Below are positions 6,109 through 13,911 of a stretch of DNA of 14,072 bases, one piece after another. The notes under the pieces were generated by a model. It was not told where the DNA came from, searched no databases, and was given only the letters and a program-made list of their open reading frames with translations. How positions within the stretch are numbered: position 1 is the first letter of the stretch; the number at the start of each line of letters is the position of its first letter. The translations under genes were made by a program, and so were the position numbers. Source of the DNA: a bacterium ADurb.Bin374 (GTDB lineage: Bacteria; Riflebacteria; Ozemobacteria; Ozemobacterales; Ozemobacteraceae); contig MWAR01000609.1 of NCBI GenBank assembly GCA_002068715.1, positions 1-14,072 of the forward strand, read 5' to 3'.

Positions 6109-7786
6109 GCGCGCGCTTGATCGCCGCGTTCTTGTTGTGTTCGGGCAGATTGTGGAAGATGATCCAGCCGATCCAGCAGAGGATCAGAATGGCCACGGCC
6201 GGAAGAGCGAGGACCCCCCATTTGAATGCGCCGGCTTTGTAGAACACATCATCGATGCCGGGATACTCGGGATCGGAATCCTTCACTTCCTTGAGGATCT
6301 TGTAGGCGGCGGCGTTGTCCCCCGCGGCGACGAAAATATTGCCAAGAACGAACTTGGCGCGGTTGTTGTCGGGTTGCTTGACCAGTTGCAGACTGGCGAA
6401 TTTCTTTGCCTTCTCGGTGTCCCCGGTTTTCCAGTAGCAGTAGGCGAGGAAGCTGGGAAGATCGACCTCGTAATCGGCCGGAAGCGATTCCAGGCATGTG
6501 ATGCACTCTTCGTATTCACCGCTCTTGTAGTGCTCTTTCGCTTTGTCCCAGGTTTGCGCCCGCGTGTCGATCGCTCCGATCTTCGCCATTTCGGCGTTCA
6601 CGGCCGTCCGCAACTTTTCGAGCTTGGAATCGAGGGCGATGATTGCGAGGGCGCGTTCGAAGGCCTGCTTTGCATCCTGATTGTTGCTGGCGCCGGCGAA
6701 GCGGGTTCCCATCATGATGTAATTCTCGGTCAGCGAGGCCCGTTCCTCGGTGCTGCGCGGCAGCCGGTCGGTCCGGCCGAGCTTTTTCATCAGTTCCGTC
6801 TCGTAGGCGGTGGCTTTGGCGAGCAGTCTGCGTGCCTCGGCATGCTTCGGTTGTGCGGCGACTACCCGCTCGAGCAAATCTCGCGCCTCGAGCCATTTCT
6901 CATCCGCGCTGAGCCTGAGCGCGTCCGCCAGCAAGTCCCGCGATTCCTCCCTGGACTGAAGCGCATCGATCTCGTTCTGCGCGGTTTCGTTCGTGGCATC
7001 GATGGCAAGGGCGTTCCGAAACTCTTCGACGGCCTTCGCGGTATCGCCTTTTTCGGCATAGGAACGGCCAAGCTTGATGTAGCCTTCGATCGTCTCCTGC
7101 TGGGACTTCTTCAGGTCGGCGAGGAGATCCCTGCCCTGATCGGGGTTGGGAAGGGGATACCGCGTCGATTTCTCGGCGTATTCGCGGGCCTTCGCCATGT
7201 TGCCCGCTGTCCGCTCCATTTTCCCGAGGGCGTAATACAGGCGGCCGATCCCTTCGGAACGGTATTCAGGGAGTTCAGATTTGTTGCTCTCGAGCAGTTG
7301 AAGGGCCAGTTTCTTCGCCTTTTCGGCATTTCCGGCCTCGATCAGTTCATCGACGATATCGGCGCCAAGACCGACTTCCGACGGATCGACGGTGACGATC
7401 TCCTCGCGAATGGCCGCGACGTTCGCCGCCAGGCCGGCTGATTTCGCGGTGCGCATGTCCGCTTTGAGGAACTTTGTATATTCTTCTCTATATGTTTGGT
7501 TGGAGGGCTCCAGATGGAGGGCCTTCTTCAACAGGGGTCTCATCTCTTCCCGCTTGTTGACGGCTTTCTGGAGAAGCGCGGCGTTGTAAAACGGCTCGGC
7601 CCACGTCGGATTCAGCTTCGTGGCCTTCAGGAAATACTCCTTGGCCTCGGCGTAGTTGCCGCTGCGTAACGCCGTCATGCCCAGCCGATTGAGCTCTTTT
7701 GCGTCCTGTGCCGCGAGCGGAAACGCCGCCAGCATGACGAACGAAGTCAGAAGGAAAAACAGGAAGAAAAACCGATGGCGGTTCAT
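5173..7786 (-). CDS. Bitopic TPR protein with C-terminal zinc ribbon, frameshifted
   Basis: Read as one gene with a frame change at 6109-6116, it encodes about 871 residues. Order: signal peptide (1-27, ending PLAAQ); periplasmic TPR arrays (about 28-515); membrane helix (523-544, WGVLALPAVAILILC...); basic segment; cytoplasmic TPR array; and a zinc ribbon with CPHC and CQQC at the extreme end. As written, the first frame stays open to a TGA at 5162-5164, but after residue 559 it turns into Arg/Pro/Ala-rich sequence with no TPR pattern. The true continuation lies in another frame (5173-6108). Two more bases, i.e. one more GC unit, join the parts as ...KRA-R-TNLNK. It is a paralogue of the next gene. 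GGAGG lies 7 nt before ATG. Probable scaffold of the pilus-like machine; no catalytic motif seen. It may be intact with a sequence error, or a real mutation. Confidence 0.82.
6109..6116. other. Frameshift point at a (GC)4 run
   Basis: The plus strand reads T, GCGCGCGC, TT here. Upstream (on the minus strand) one frame encodes the membrane helix and basic segment; downstream a different frame encodes TPRs. Adding two bases or removing one restores a single frame. A dinucleotide run losing one unit gives exactly a two-base change. No heptameric slippery site or stop codon is seen at the junction, which argues against programmed frameshifting. Confidence 0.75.
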
Positions 7787-7823
7787 GGAAACCCCTCCGA
7801 TAGCCGAGTCACCGCCAGATAGT

Positions 7824-9140
7824 CTAGGCGATTTTCGCTACTTTTGCCAGTGCCTTGAGAGCCCACTTCCTCACGTCGGGATCGGCGTCGTTGCTCAAGT
7901 CCTGGAGAACGTCCGAAAACTGGAGGGCTCCGATTTCACCGAGCGCCCACGCGGCGGAAGCGCGCATCTGCTTGTGAGAGGAGCGCAGCATCTGTTTGAG
8001 CGTGACGATGGCGCCCATGCCGCCGAGTTTCCAGAGAGAGGCGGCCGCGCTGCTTCTGACGCGATTATGCGAATCGTTCAGCATCGGATACATCAACTCG
8101 ATTAGTTCGGGATCGCTCTGCGCCGCGAGCGCTTCGACGGCGTTCGACCGGACGCGGCCGTCCGCGTCTCTCAGTGCTTTTGCGAGGAGAGAGACGGTGC
8201 GGGGGTTCTTGATCAGGCCGAGAGAGCGGATCAGCGTGGCCCGGTGCCTGGAATCCTCTTCCTGGGCGTATCGTTCGGAAAGCCGGGACATCGTGAGTTC
8301 GGGATTGATGGAGAGGCAGGTCGTGATGATCGAATCGCGGATCTTGGACTCCTCTTCCTTGCTCCAGGCGTTCAGCAGATGGCTGATGGCGCGCGTCGAT
8401 CCGATCAGGCCGAGACTCAGCACGGCCCGGTTCCGGACGGTGGGCGAGATGTCGCCGAGCAGACCGATGAGAAGATCGAGCGACCGCTCGTCCTTGATGA
8501 CACCGAGAATATAAGCGACGGATGCGCGTTTCCGGGCGTTGGGCGAACGGAGCTCCTCGGGAAGCGTGTTGAGGCCGAACTTGATGCCCCGTTCCCAGAG
8601 AGCCTGGATGGCATTGGCCCGCACGCGGTTGTTGCGGTCGGACGAGAGGGCCTTCATGATCTCGACGATCTCGGGGTTGTCGATCTGGCCGAGGGATTCG
8701 ACGGCGTTGGCGCGCACGCGCTCGTCCTCGTACGTCAGGAACGCCTTGAGGAGGGGCATGTATTCGGGGGAGCGGAACGTGCCGACTATCCTGATCGCCG
8801 TGGCGAGCAGGTTCGTGTCGTCTTCGCGGCGCAGAAATTCGCATAGGGCGTTGCGGACGGGCGGACTCGACTTCCCCTCGAGCGAGGCCAGGGCCTCGGC
8901 TCTGAGCATCGTGTTCGGCGACTCGAGGTAGGTCAGCGCCATGCCGACCAGTTCGGAATCGGCGGCGCGCCTGACGCCTTTCAACGCGGCCGCGACGATC
9001 TCCGGGCGCTCGTCGCGCAGACCTTCACGCAGAAACTCGCCGATCTGCGGCAGATTGTCGCGCAGGGCGGTTCGCAGGCAGAAGAGCCGCACCATCTTGT
9101 CGCGGTCGTGGAAGAGCATCTTGAGGGTCTGGTAGTCCAT
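7824..9140 (-). CDS. HEAT-repeat protein (PBS-lyase HEAT-like type)
   Basis: Encodes 438 residues made almost entirely of about 13 helical repeats of roughly 30-35 residues. The repeated signature is a charged residue plus VR-x-x-A-x-x-[SA]-L-G-x-I: RVRANAVESLGQI (141-153), RVRANAIQALW (172-182), TVRNRAVLSLGLI (234-246), RVRSNAVEALA (329-339), QMRASAAWALGEI (391-403) and PDVRKWALKAL (421-431). There is no signal peptide or membrane helix, so it should be cytoplasmic. Such solenoids bind proteins; lyase activity on bilins is not implied. It sits 16 nt after the PilP-like gene and 37 nt before the first TPR gene, so it may link the cytoplasmic faces of PilM/PilB and the TPR proteins (inference). 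Only a weak AAGG precedes ATG. Confidence 0.92.
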   Translation of the reverse strand: MDYQTLKMLFHDRDKMVRLFCLRTALRDNLPQIGEFLREGLRDERPEIVAAALKGVRRAADSELVGMALTYLESPNTMLRAEALASLEGKSSPPVRNALCEFLRREDDTNLLATAIRIVGTFRSPEYMPLLKAFLTYEDERVRANAVESLGQIDNPEIVEIMKALSSDRNNRVRANAIQALWERGIKFGLNTLPEELRSPNARKRASVAYILGVIKDERSLDLLIGLLGDISPTVRNRAVLSLGLIGSTRAISHLLNAWSKEEESKIRDSIITTCLSINPELTMSRLSERYAQEEDSRHRATLIRSLGLIKNPRTVSLLAKALRDADGRVRSNAVEALAAQSDPELIELMYPMLNDSHNRVRSSAAASLWKLGGMGAIVTLKQMLRSSHKQMRASAAWALGEIGALQFSDVLQDLSNDADPDVRKWALKALAKVAKIA

Positions 9141-9156
9141 GATTTCGCCTTGTCGT

Positions 9157-9804
9157 TCAGGGCGTCGAGCCGGATGCCCGGAGTTTTGAGATCGAGTTGG
9201 AAACGTTCTTTCCGGAGGAGGATTGCGGGTCGGTGAGGTATTCGTCGAACGGAATGTTGTCGTTCTCGGTGTCGATCAGAACGACCCGGTCCATGTGAAT
9301 TTCCTTGAGGATGAACGGCGTATCGGGAATTTTGGAATCGAGACGCGCGAGAGTGATGCGGCCGGCGGCCTTGATGATCGCCACTTTCAAGAGTCCAGTC
9401 GTGAAAAAGCCGTGATAGTCGATGTCGGGGCGGCCCAGCACGATAGCTGGCGCGACTGCGATGGGGCCGCCCTCTTTCTGCGGACGGCCGAACACATTCC
9501 GGCTCGGGCCGTACGGAAACGCGACCTGTGCCATCAGGCGAGCCTCGACACGCGGATCGATGGACGGAATCGTGGGTGTGACGAGAGGCGGCGGCGGCTT
9601 GATCGGCTCTTCCGCGGGAGACTGCTTGACTTCGGCGGTTGCCGTCGGTTGAGCGGTTGAGGCCGTCGCGGCCGGCTGTTTGTCTTTATTGCGGCTCGGC
9701 TTCAGGATCAGGTTGTCGAAGAGAAGAAGACCGAGGATGACGGGAACGCCGACCGCGACGGCCTTGTTCTTCTTGCAGTATTCCTGGATGGCCTGGATGT
9801 TCAT
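9157..9804 (-). CDS. PilP/GspC-like inner-membrane alignment protein
   Basis: Encodes 215 residues: a short cytoplasmic start, one membrane helix (about 15-34), a Pro/Ala/Thr-rich periplasmic linker (about 38-85), and a small beta-rich domain (about 100-185). The segment SRNVFGR (101-107) matches the RN-x-F / RDPF box found before the folded domain in GspC and PilP. The later run of beta strands, ending in KEIHMDRVVLID, resembles the G-x-x-V-x-x-I-x-x-x-x-V-x-L pattern of that domain. It stands exactly where PilP belongs, 14 nt after pilO. PilP is often a lipoprotein; this one has a plain membrane anchor with no lipobox, more like GspC. It probably contacts PilN/PilO and an outer-membrane partner. 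Identity rests on position plus weak motifs. Confidence 0.72.
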   Translation of the reverse strand: MNIQAIQEYCKKNKAVAVGVPVILGLLLFDNLILKPSRNKDKQPAATASTAQPTATAEVKQSPAEEPIKPPPPLVTPTIPSIDPRVEARLMAQVAFPYGPSRNVFGRPQKEGGPIAVAPAIVLGRPDIDYHGFFTTGLLKVAIIKAAGRITLARLDSKIPDTPFILKEIHMDRVVLIDTENDNIPFDEYLTDPQSSSGKNVSNSISKLRASGSTP

Positions 9805-9818
9805 CTATCGTGCTCCGC

Positions 9819-10400
9819 TCACGGGAGGAAGAAGGTGGACAGGGTGAGGGTCAGCCGCATCGTTCCCTCGCTGTCGACGATCGGCGGCTGAAGGGTCATC
9901 TGGCTGATTTTGACCATGCGGCCCAGGGTGTTTTCCATTTCCCAGAGGAAATGCTTCATTTTTTCGTAGGACGCCGTGAGATCGACGGTGAATTTGAACT
10001 CGAGATAATTCGACGGCGCGCCTGCAGAGGGGGCCGGCGGATTGTAGGTGGAGTTGCGGATGATGACGTCGAGCGCCTTCGCCTTCCGCTGGACCTGCTC
10101 GATGAAGAGCGTGTAGTTGGCGGCTTTGTCCAGGGAGTTCTCGAACTTGTTCTTGATCTCGAGACGACGGTCGGCGATCTGCTTCCTGATCTGCTCGAGC
10201 TGGGCTTCTCGCGACACCAGGTCTTTCTTGCCAGCCTCGATCTGGCCGAGATATTGCTTCAGCTCGGCGTCTTTCGCCTGGATGACGCTTTTCTGGCGCC
10301 TGTCGATGGTCGTCTGGAAATAGAAGAGCCCGAACGCGGCGGCCGCGACGAGGCCGTAGCTGATTACCCTCTCGAGAATCGAGCGCAGACGAGTTTTCAC
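9819..10400 (-). CDS. pilO: PilO, type IV pilus inner-membrane alignment protein
   Basis: Encodes 193 residues: a basic cytoplasmic N-terminus, a membrane helix (about 13-29), a coiled coil (about 32-90, rich in E/K/Q), and a ferredoxin-like periplasmic domain (about 92-193). The pattern FTVDLTASYEKMKHFLWEME (about 138-157) matches the PilO core, in which a beta strand is followed by SYE-x-x-x-x-FL-x-x-x-E. PilO pairs with PilN in the periplasm and, with PilP, couples the motor to the outer-membrane channel. The start is GTG, supported by GGAGGAA just upstream. The gene follows pilN by 36 nt and precedes the PilP-like gene by 14 nt. Confidence 0.85.
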   Translation of the reverse strand: MKTRLRSILERVISYGLVAAAAFGLFYFQTTIDRRQKSVIQAKDAELKQYLGQIEAGKKDLVSREAQLEQIRKQIADRRLEIKNKFENSLDKAANYTLFIEQVQRKAKALDVIIRNSTYNPPAPSAGAPSNYLEFKFTVDLTASYEKMKHFLWEMENTLGRMVKISQMTLQPPIVDSEGTMRLTLTLSTFFLP

Positions 10401-10404
10401 GCTG

Positions 10405-10411
10405 TTCCTCC
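10405..10411 (-). promoter_or_regulatory. Ribosome binding site fixing the GTG start of pilO
   Basis: On the minus strand GGAGGAA lies 4 nt before GTG at 10400. It is the strongest ribosome site in the window and settles the start of pilO on GTG; no ATG in frame is better placed. Confidence 0.75.
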
Positions 10412-10414
10412 GGG

Positions 10415-10430
10415 GACCGTTCGACCGTTC
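10415..10430. repeat. Tandem 8-bp repeat GACCGTTC x2
   Basis: GACCGTTC occurs twice back to back in the 36-nt pilN-pilO gap, just upstream of the pilO ribosome site. It may be a recent small duplication; a binding site is possible but unsupported. Confidence 0.4.
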
Positions 10431-10436
10431 ATATCG

Positions 10437-11012
10437 TCACTTCTTCTTTCCTGAAGGGTTAAAGGTGAAGCTGAGCACGAAGGACGTGACGGTGCCGTTT
10501 TCAATGCTTCGGGTCGAGTTCTGCTTGAGATTGACGTTCGTGAATTTTTCTGACTTTTGGAGGGCGTTCACGTATTCGAGCACGTCGTAGACGGAGGCGC
10601 CTTCACCGTTGACGGTGAAGTTCAGGCCACTCTTGCCCGTGAAATCCTTCGGGTTGATATCGGAGATGAAGATGCGCTCGGGGACCGTGGATTCGAAAGC
10701 ATACAGAAAATCGACCCAGGAGGTTCCGGGCGTGTCGAGATTCCGGTTGATGAACTCGATACTGCTCTTGAGAGCGGTGATCTCGGCGACCGGGGGCTGG
10801 AGCTCGCCGATCTTCTGGTTCAGCTCGCGAAGCTCCTTCATGGCGACGTCGACCTCGGTCTGTTTCTTCAGTTGGTCCGAGGTGTTCTTCATGTAGGAAG
10901 AGATCGTCCAGGAAAGACAGCCGATGATCGCTATAGCGGCAAGAATAAAACCGGTATAGTCCGATGGGAGGCTCTTGTATTCTTTCGGCAGCAGGTCTAT
11001 CTGGAATTTCAT
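10437..11012 (-). CDS. pilN: PilN, type IV pilus inner-membrane alignment protein
   Basis: Encodes 191 residues. The cytoplasmic N-terminus carries IDLLP (5-9), the equivalent of the conserved INLLP motif that docks in PilM, with Asp in place of Asn. A membrane helix follows (about 20-40), then a coiled coil (about 42-88), then a ferredoxin-like periplasmic domain (about 95-188) with the typical strand-helix run ending in VLSFTF. PilN joins PilM in the cytoplasm to PilO in the periplasm. ATG starts 4 nt after the pilM stop, and its GGGAG ribosome site lies in the last codons of pilM, so the two are probably translationally coupled. The protein ends in a basic tail (GKKK). Confidence 0.88.
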   Translation of the reverse strand: MKFQIDLLPKEYKSLPSDYTGFILAAIAIIGCLSWTISSYMKNTSDQLKKQTEVDVAMKELRELNQKIGELQPPVAEITALKSSIEFINRNLDTPGTSWVDFLYAFESTVPERIFISDINPKDFTGKSGLNFTVNGEGASVYDVLEYVNALQKSEKFTNVNLKQNSTRSIENGTVTSFVLSFTFNPSGKKK

Positions 11013-11016
11013 CTGC

Positions 11017-12087
11017 TTACTCCCGCAGGAACGCGCCGCAGGCGGCGGCCAGTTCGTTGCGCTCGGCGATGTCCGCCGGCCTGCCCGCGATCTGGAGCGA
11101 ATAGAGGTCTGCCACGTAGCGAATGCTGGTATTCAGGTTCGATGCGAGCATGACGGGGAGATTCTGATAGTTCGCGCCGCCCCCCGAAATGATGACCTCC
11201 TGGATCGTGAACTCGCGGTATTTCGTCAGGAATGATTCCATAGCGGAAAATATTTCGCGGATCAGCACGGCAAACACGCTCTTGATGACCGTGTAGTTGT
11301 ACAGATTTTCCTGCTCGGGCGAGAATTCGGGCAGGAAGAAGATCTCGTTCCGCTTGAACTGTTCGGCCTCGGTGTCGGGAACATGGAAATGTTTTCCGAT
11401 CTGCTTGGTGAAGTCATATGCGCCGATCGGCCGGTTCACCAGGGTGCGGAGCTGGCCGTCCCGGAAGACGGCGATCGAGGTCGTCTCGTTTCCGAGGTGG
11501 ACGAGAGAGATGTTCTTCCCGCGATTCTCGTTGGAGGCAAGGTAATGATCGATGAGGTTCGCGACGTTGAGAACGTTGATGTCGATCGTCTGCGGGTTGA
11601 GACCGGCCCGCTGGACGATGCCGCCGGCTTCGAGGAGGTTGTTTTTGATCGTCGCGACGGCGAGGGTGATCTCGTCTTCCTCCCAGGGACCGACGGTCTG
11701 GTGGACGATGTACCAGTTCTCGACGGGGAGAGGCATGATCGGGGCGAAGTCTTCGCGGATCGATTCCTCCAGTTCCTTTTTCGAAAATCGGGGTGGGGCG
11801 ATCATCAGGTTCAGGATCGAGGAATGGTCGGGCATCAGAACCAGCGTATCGTCGTAGGTCGTTTTCGACGCGGCGACGAGCTTCTTGATCGCGCCTTCCA
11901 CCGGATGCGCATCCATGATCGGATACTCGATGAAGGCCGATGCGACATACTCGCGTGGAGAATCGACCGTCGAAATCTGCTTCAGCCGGATATCCCCGGG
12001 TACGGCGGAATCCAGACGCAGCAAGCGCATCTGGAATGTTCCCAGATCGAGGACGAGGTTGCAGGCCGGCCCGCGCGTTCTCGCCAT
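11017..12087 (-). CDS. pilM: PilM, actin-like pilus assembly ATP-binding protein
   Basis: Encodes 356 residues of the FtsA/actin-like fold, normal for PilM. The first phosphate loop is LDLGTFQ (13-19). The second is LVHLGNETTS (195-204), where the usual Asp before the Gly loop is replaced by His197. The adenosine motif is EVIISGGGANYQNLP (297-311). There is no signal peptide, so it is cytoplasmic. In characterised pili PilM forms the ring that binds the PilN N-terminus and communicates with PilB; the same is expected here. The pilB stop TAG overlaps the ribosome site (TAGGAG) only 3 nt from ATG, a tight coupling. Specific binding of ATP is inferred; the His may weaken it. Confidence 0.93.
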   Translation of the reverse strand: MARTRGPACNLVLDLGTFQMRLLRLDSAVPGDIRLKQISTVDSPREYVASAFIEYPIMDAHPVEGAIKKLVAASKTTYDDTLVLMPDHSSILNLMIAPPRFSKKELEESIREDFAPIMPLPVENWYIVHQTVGPWEEDEITLAVATIKNNLLEAGGIVQRAGLNPQTIDINVLNVANLIDHYLASNENRGKNISLVHLGNETTSIAVFRDGQLRTLVNRPIGAYDFTKQIGKHFHVPDTEAEQFKRNEIFFLPEFSPEQENLYNYTVIKSVFAVLIREIFSAMESFLTKYREFTIQEVIISGGGANYQNLPVMLASNLNTSIRYVADLYSLQIAGRPADIAERNELAAACGAFLRE

Positions 12088-12093
12088 ATGCTC

Positions 12094-13857
12094 CTATCCC
12101 ATGTTTACCAGAATGAATTCTTCGATCGGCACTTCTCCCTCGAGGACCTTTTTCAGGCAGGAGTCCTGGAGGGTGGGGATCTTCTGCGCACGCAGATGTT
12201 TCAGGAGTGCGACGGAGGACTGGCGCTGGCTGATCAGCTCCTTGAGCGCCGGGTTCACCTCGATGACCTCGAAGATGCCGGTGCGATCGCGGAATCCACT
12301 GTTGTTGCAGGCCTTGCAGCCGGCGCCCTTGTAGAACTTGTGATTCTTGTACGTCTCGAAATCGAGGCCGAGCGATGCGAGCAGATACGGCGTCGTTTCG
12401 ACCTCGGTCTTGCAGCTCGGGCAGATCTTGCGCACGAGGCGCTGGCCGACCAGAACGGTGAGGGCCGAGGCGAACAGATACGGGTCGACGCCGATGTTCT
12501 CGAGGCGGTTGACCGTTTCGATGGCCGAGTTCGCGTGAATCGTCGAGAAGACCATGTGGCCTGTCAGAGCGGCTTTGATCGTGATTTCCGCCGTTTCGTA
12601 ATCGCGGATTTCGCCGACGAGAATGACGTCGGGGTCGAGTCGCAGAACGGCGCGCAGGCCCTTCGCGAAGGTGAGCGAGCGTGTCTCGTCGACCTTGTTC
12701 TCGTGGACCTGGAGCTGGTGGACGCCGGCGATCTTGAATTCGACCGGGTCTTCGATGGTGACGATCTTGATCTGGCGGCTGTTGATCAGCGAAATGCCGG
12801 AATACAGCGTCGTCGTTTTTCCGGAACCCGTCGGGCCGGCGATCAGACACAGACCCCAGGGACGGCCGATGTTGTACTCGAACGTCCTGAGTTCTTCGTC
12901 GCGGAAGCCGAGACTCTTCAGCTCTAGATTGACGCGGCCGGAGTCGAGGATGCGGACCGTGCAGTTCTGGCCGTAGATCGACGGAAGGATCGCGACGCGG
13001 AACTCGATCGCCTGGTTTTTCACCCGCAGTTTGAAGTTGCCGTCCTGCGGCATGTATCGCTCGGTGATGTCGAGATTCGACATGATCTTGATGCGGGAAA
13101 TGATCGCCTGGTGCGCCTGTTTCTCGACCGGCATGATGTCGTAGAGGATGCCGTCGATGCGGTAGCGGACCTGGACGATGTTTTCGAAGGCTTCGATGTG
13201 GATGTCGGATGAGCGCATCCGGACCGCGTCGAGAATGATCTTGTTCACGAGGGTGACGATCGCGGTCTGGTCGGACTCCCGCTTCAGGTCTTCGAGGTTG
13301 ACATCGGCCAGCGGGGCTCCGGTGGCGGAAAAGGCCGCGTCTTCCTTGCCGAACTCGAGCTTGACGTCGCGGAGCAGATCGTCGACCGGCACGTTCTCGA
13401 GCACGTTCGCCGGACGGTATATGACGTCGCTGATGATGTGGTTGATCTGGGTTTTCATCGCCAGGACCCACTTGATGAACATATACCCGGTCGCCATCTT
13501 GATGCTGTCGAACATCTTCGTGTTCGTCGGGTCGTAGATGGCGATGGTCAGCGACTTCGGCTCTTTCTTGAGCGGGATGAACTTGTATGTCTTGATCAGG
13601 TTGTCGGGAATCTGGCGGATCAGCTCCCGGTTGAGATCGACCGTGTCGAGATTGACGAACTCGATGCCGTGCTGCTGGGAGAGGCCTCTGAAGAGCGTCT
13701 CCTCGGTGAGCGCCTGCATCTCGATGAGAAGCTCGCCGACCATCTTCCGGACGGACGACTGGCGTTTGAGGGCGGCTTCGAGCTGTTGGGGCGTGATGGC
13801 CCGCATCTCGATGAGGATCTCGCCGATTCGTTTTCGCTTCAGAAAGTCAGCAGACAT
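12094..13857 (-). CDS. pilB: PilB/GspE-type assembly ATPase
   Basis: Encodes 587 residues, a usual length for PilB. The N-terminal MshEN region has two tandem 24-residue motifs, about 10-33 (RIGEILIEMRAITPQQ...) and 38-61 (KMVGELLIEMQALTEE...). The motor domain has Walker A GPTGSGKT (341-348), an Asp box VTIEDPVEF (366-374), Walker B with VGEIRD (414-419) and a His box STIHAN (438-443). A zinc site is formed by CPSC (479-482) and CKAC (514-517), as in PilB and GspE. It hydrolyses ATP at the inner membrane to drive pilus or pseudopilus subunit assembly. The N-terminal domain and the pilMNO neighbours favour PilB over the retraction ATPase PilT. It is the first gene after the promoter; GGAG lies about 6 nt before ATG. 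GspE of a type II system remains possible. Confidence 0.96.
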   Translation of the reverse strand: MSADFLKRKRIGEILIEMRAITPQQLEAALKRQSSVRKMVGELLIEMQALTEETLFRGLSQQHGIEFVNLDTVDLNRELIRQIPDNLIKTYKFIPLKKEPKSLTIAIYDPTNTKMFDSIKMATGYMFIKWVLAMKTQINHIISDVIYRPANVLENVPVDDLLRDVKLEFGKEDAAFSATGAPLADVNLEDLKRESDQTAIVTLVNKIILDAVRMRSSDIHIEAFENIVQVRYRIDGILYDIMPVEKQAHQAIISRIKIMSNLDITERYMPQDGNFKLRVKNQAIEFRVAILPSIYGQNCTVRILDSGRVNLELKSLGFRDEELRTFEYNIGRPWGLCLIAGPTGSGKTTTLYSGISLINSRQIKIVTIEDPVEFKIAGVHQLQVHENKVDETRSLTFAKGLRAVLRLDPDVILVGEIRDYETAEITIKAALTGHMVFSTIHANSAIETVNRLENIGVDPYLFASALTVLVGQRLVRKICPSCKTEVETTPYLLASLGLDFETYKNHKFYKGAGCKACNNSGFRDRTGIFEVIEVNPALKELISQRQSSVALLKHLRAQKIPTLQDSCLKKVLEGEVPIEEFILVNMG

Positions 13858-13876
13858 GGCTTCTCCAGAAAGTCTT

Positions 13877-13911
13877 CCTTGATTGTATCGGCAGCTTGGC
13901 CGCCTTGATTG
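13877..13911 (-). promoter_or_regulatory. pilB leader: direct repeats flanking a hairpin
   Basis: In the untranslated leader, CAATCAAGG (minus strand) occurs at 13903-13911 and again at 13877-13885, 26 nt apart. Between them GGCGGC-CAA-GCTGCC (13890-13904) can fold as RNA into a 6-bp stem with one G-U pair and a 3-nt loop. The hairpin ends about 30 nt before the start codon and has no T-run, so it is not a terminator. It matches no riboswitch class I know. It could affect translation or stability of the operon mRNA, or be a protein-binding site; function is unknown. Confidence 0.4.

Noticed and set aside
5162..6109. Continued first frame of the zinc-ribbon TPR gene to the TGA overlapping the next ATG
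   Set aside because: The ATGA overlap looks like coupling, but the encoded sequence is Arg/Pro/Ala-rich nonsense, while the alternative frame encodes TPRs and a zinc ribbon.
6083..7441. 452-codon plus-strand open frame
   Set aside because: Antisense to the periplasmic TPR part of the zinc-ribbon TPR gene; no signal, motif or ribosome site supports it.
11383..12927. 514-codon plus-strand open frame
   Set aside because: Antisense shadow of pilM and pilB, both firmly identified by their catalytic motifs. No ribosome site was recognised.
11414..13471. 685-codon minus-strand open frame
   Set aside because: Out-of-frame shadow of pilB and pilM: Arg/Pro/His-rich, with no motifs, crossing the pilB-pilM boundary.
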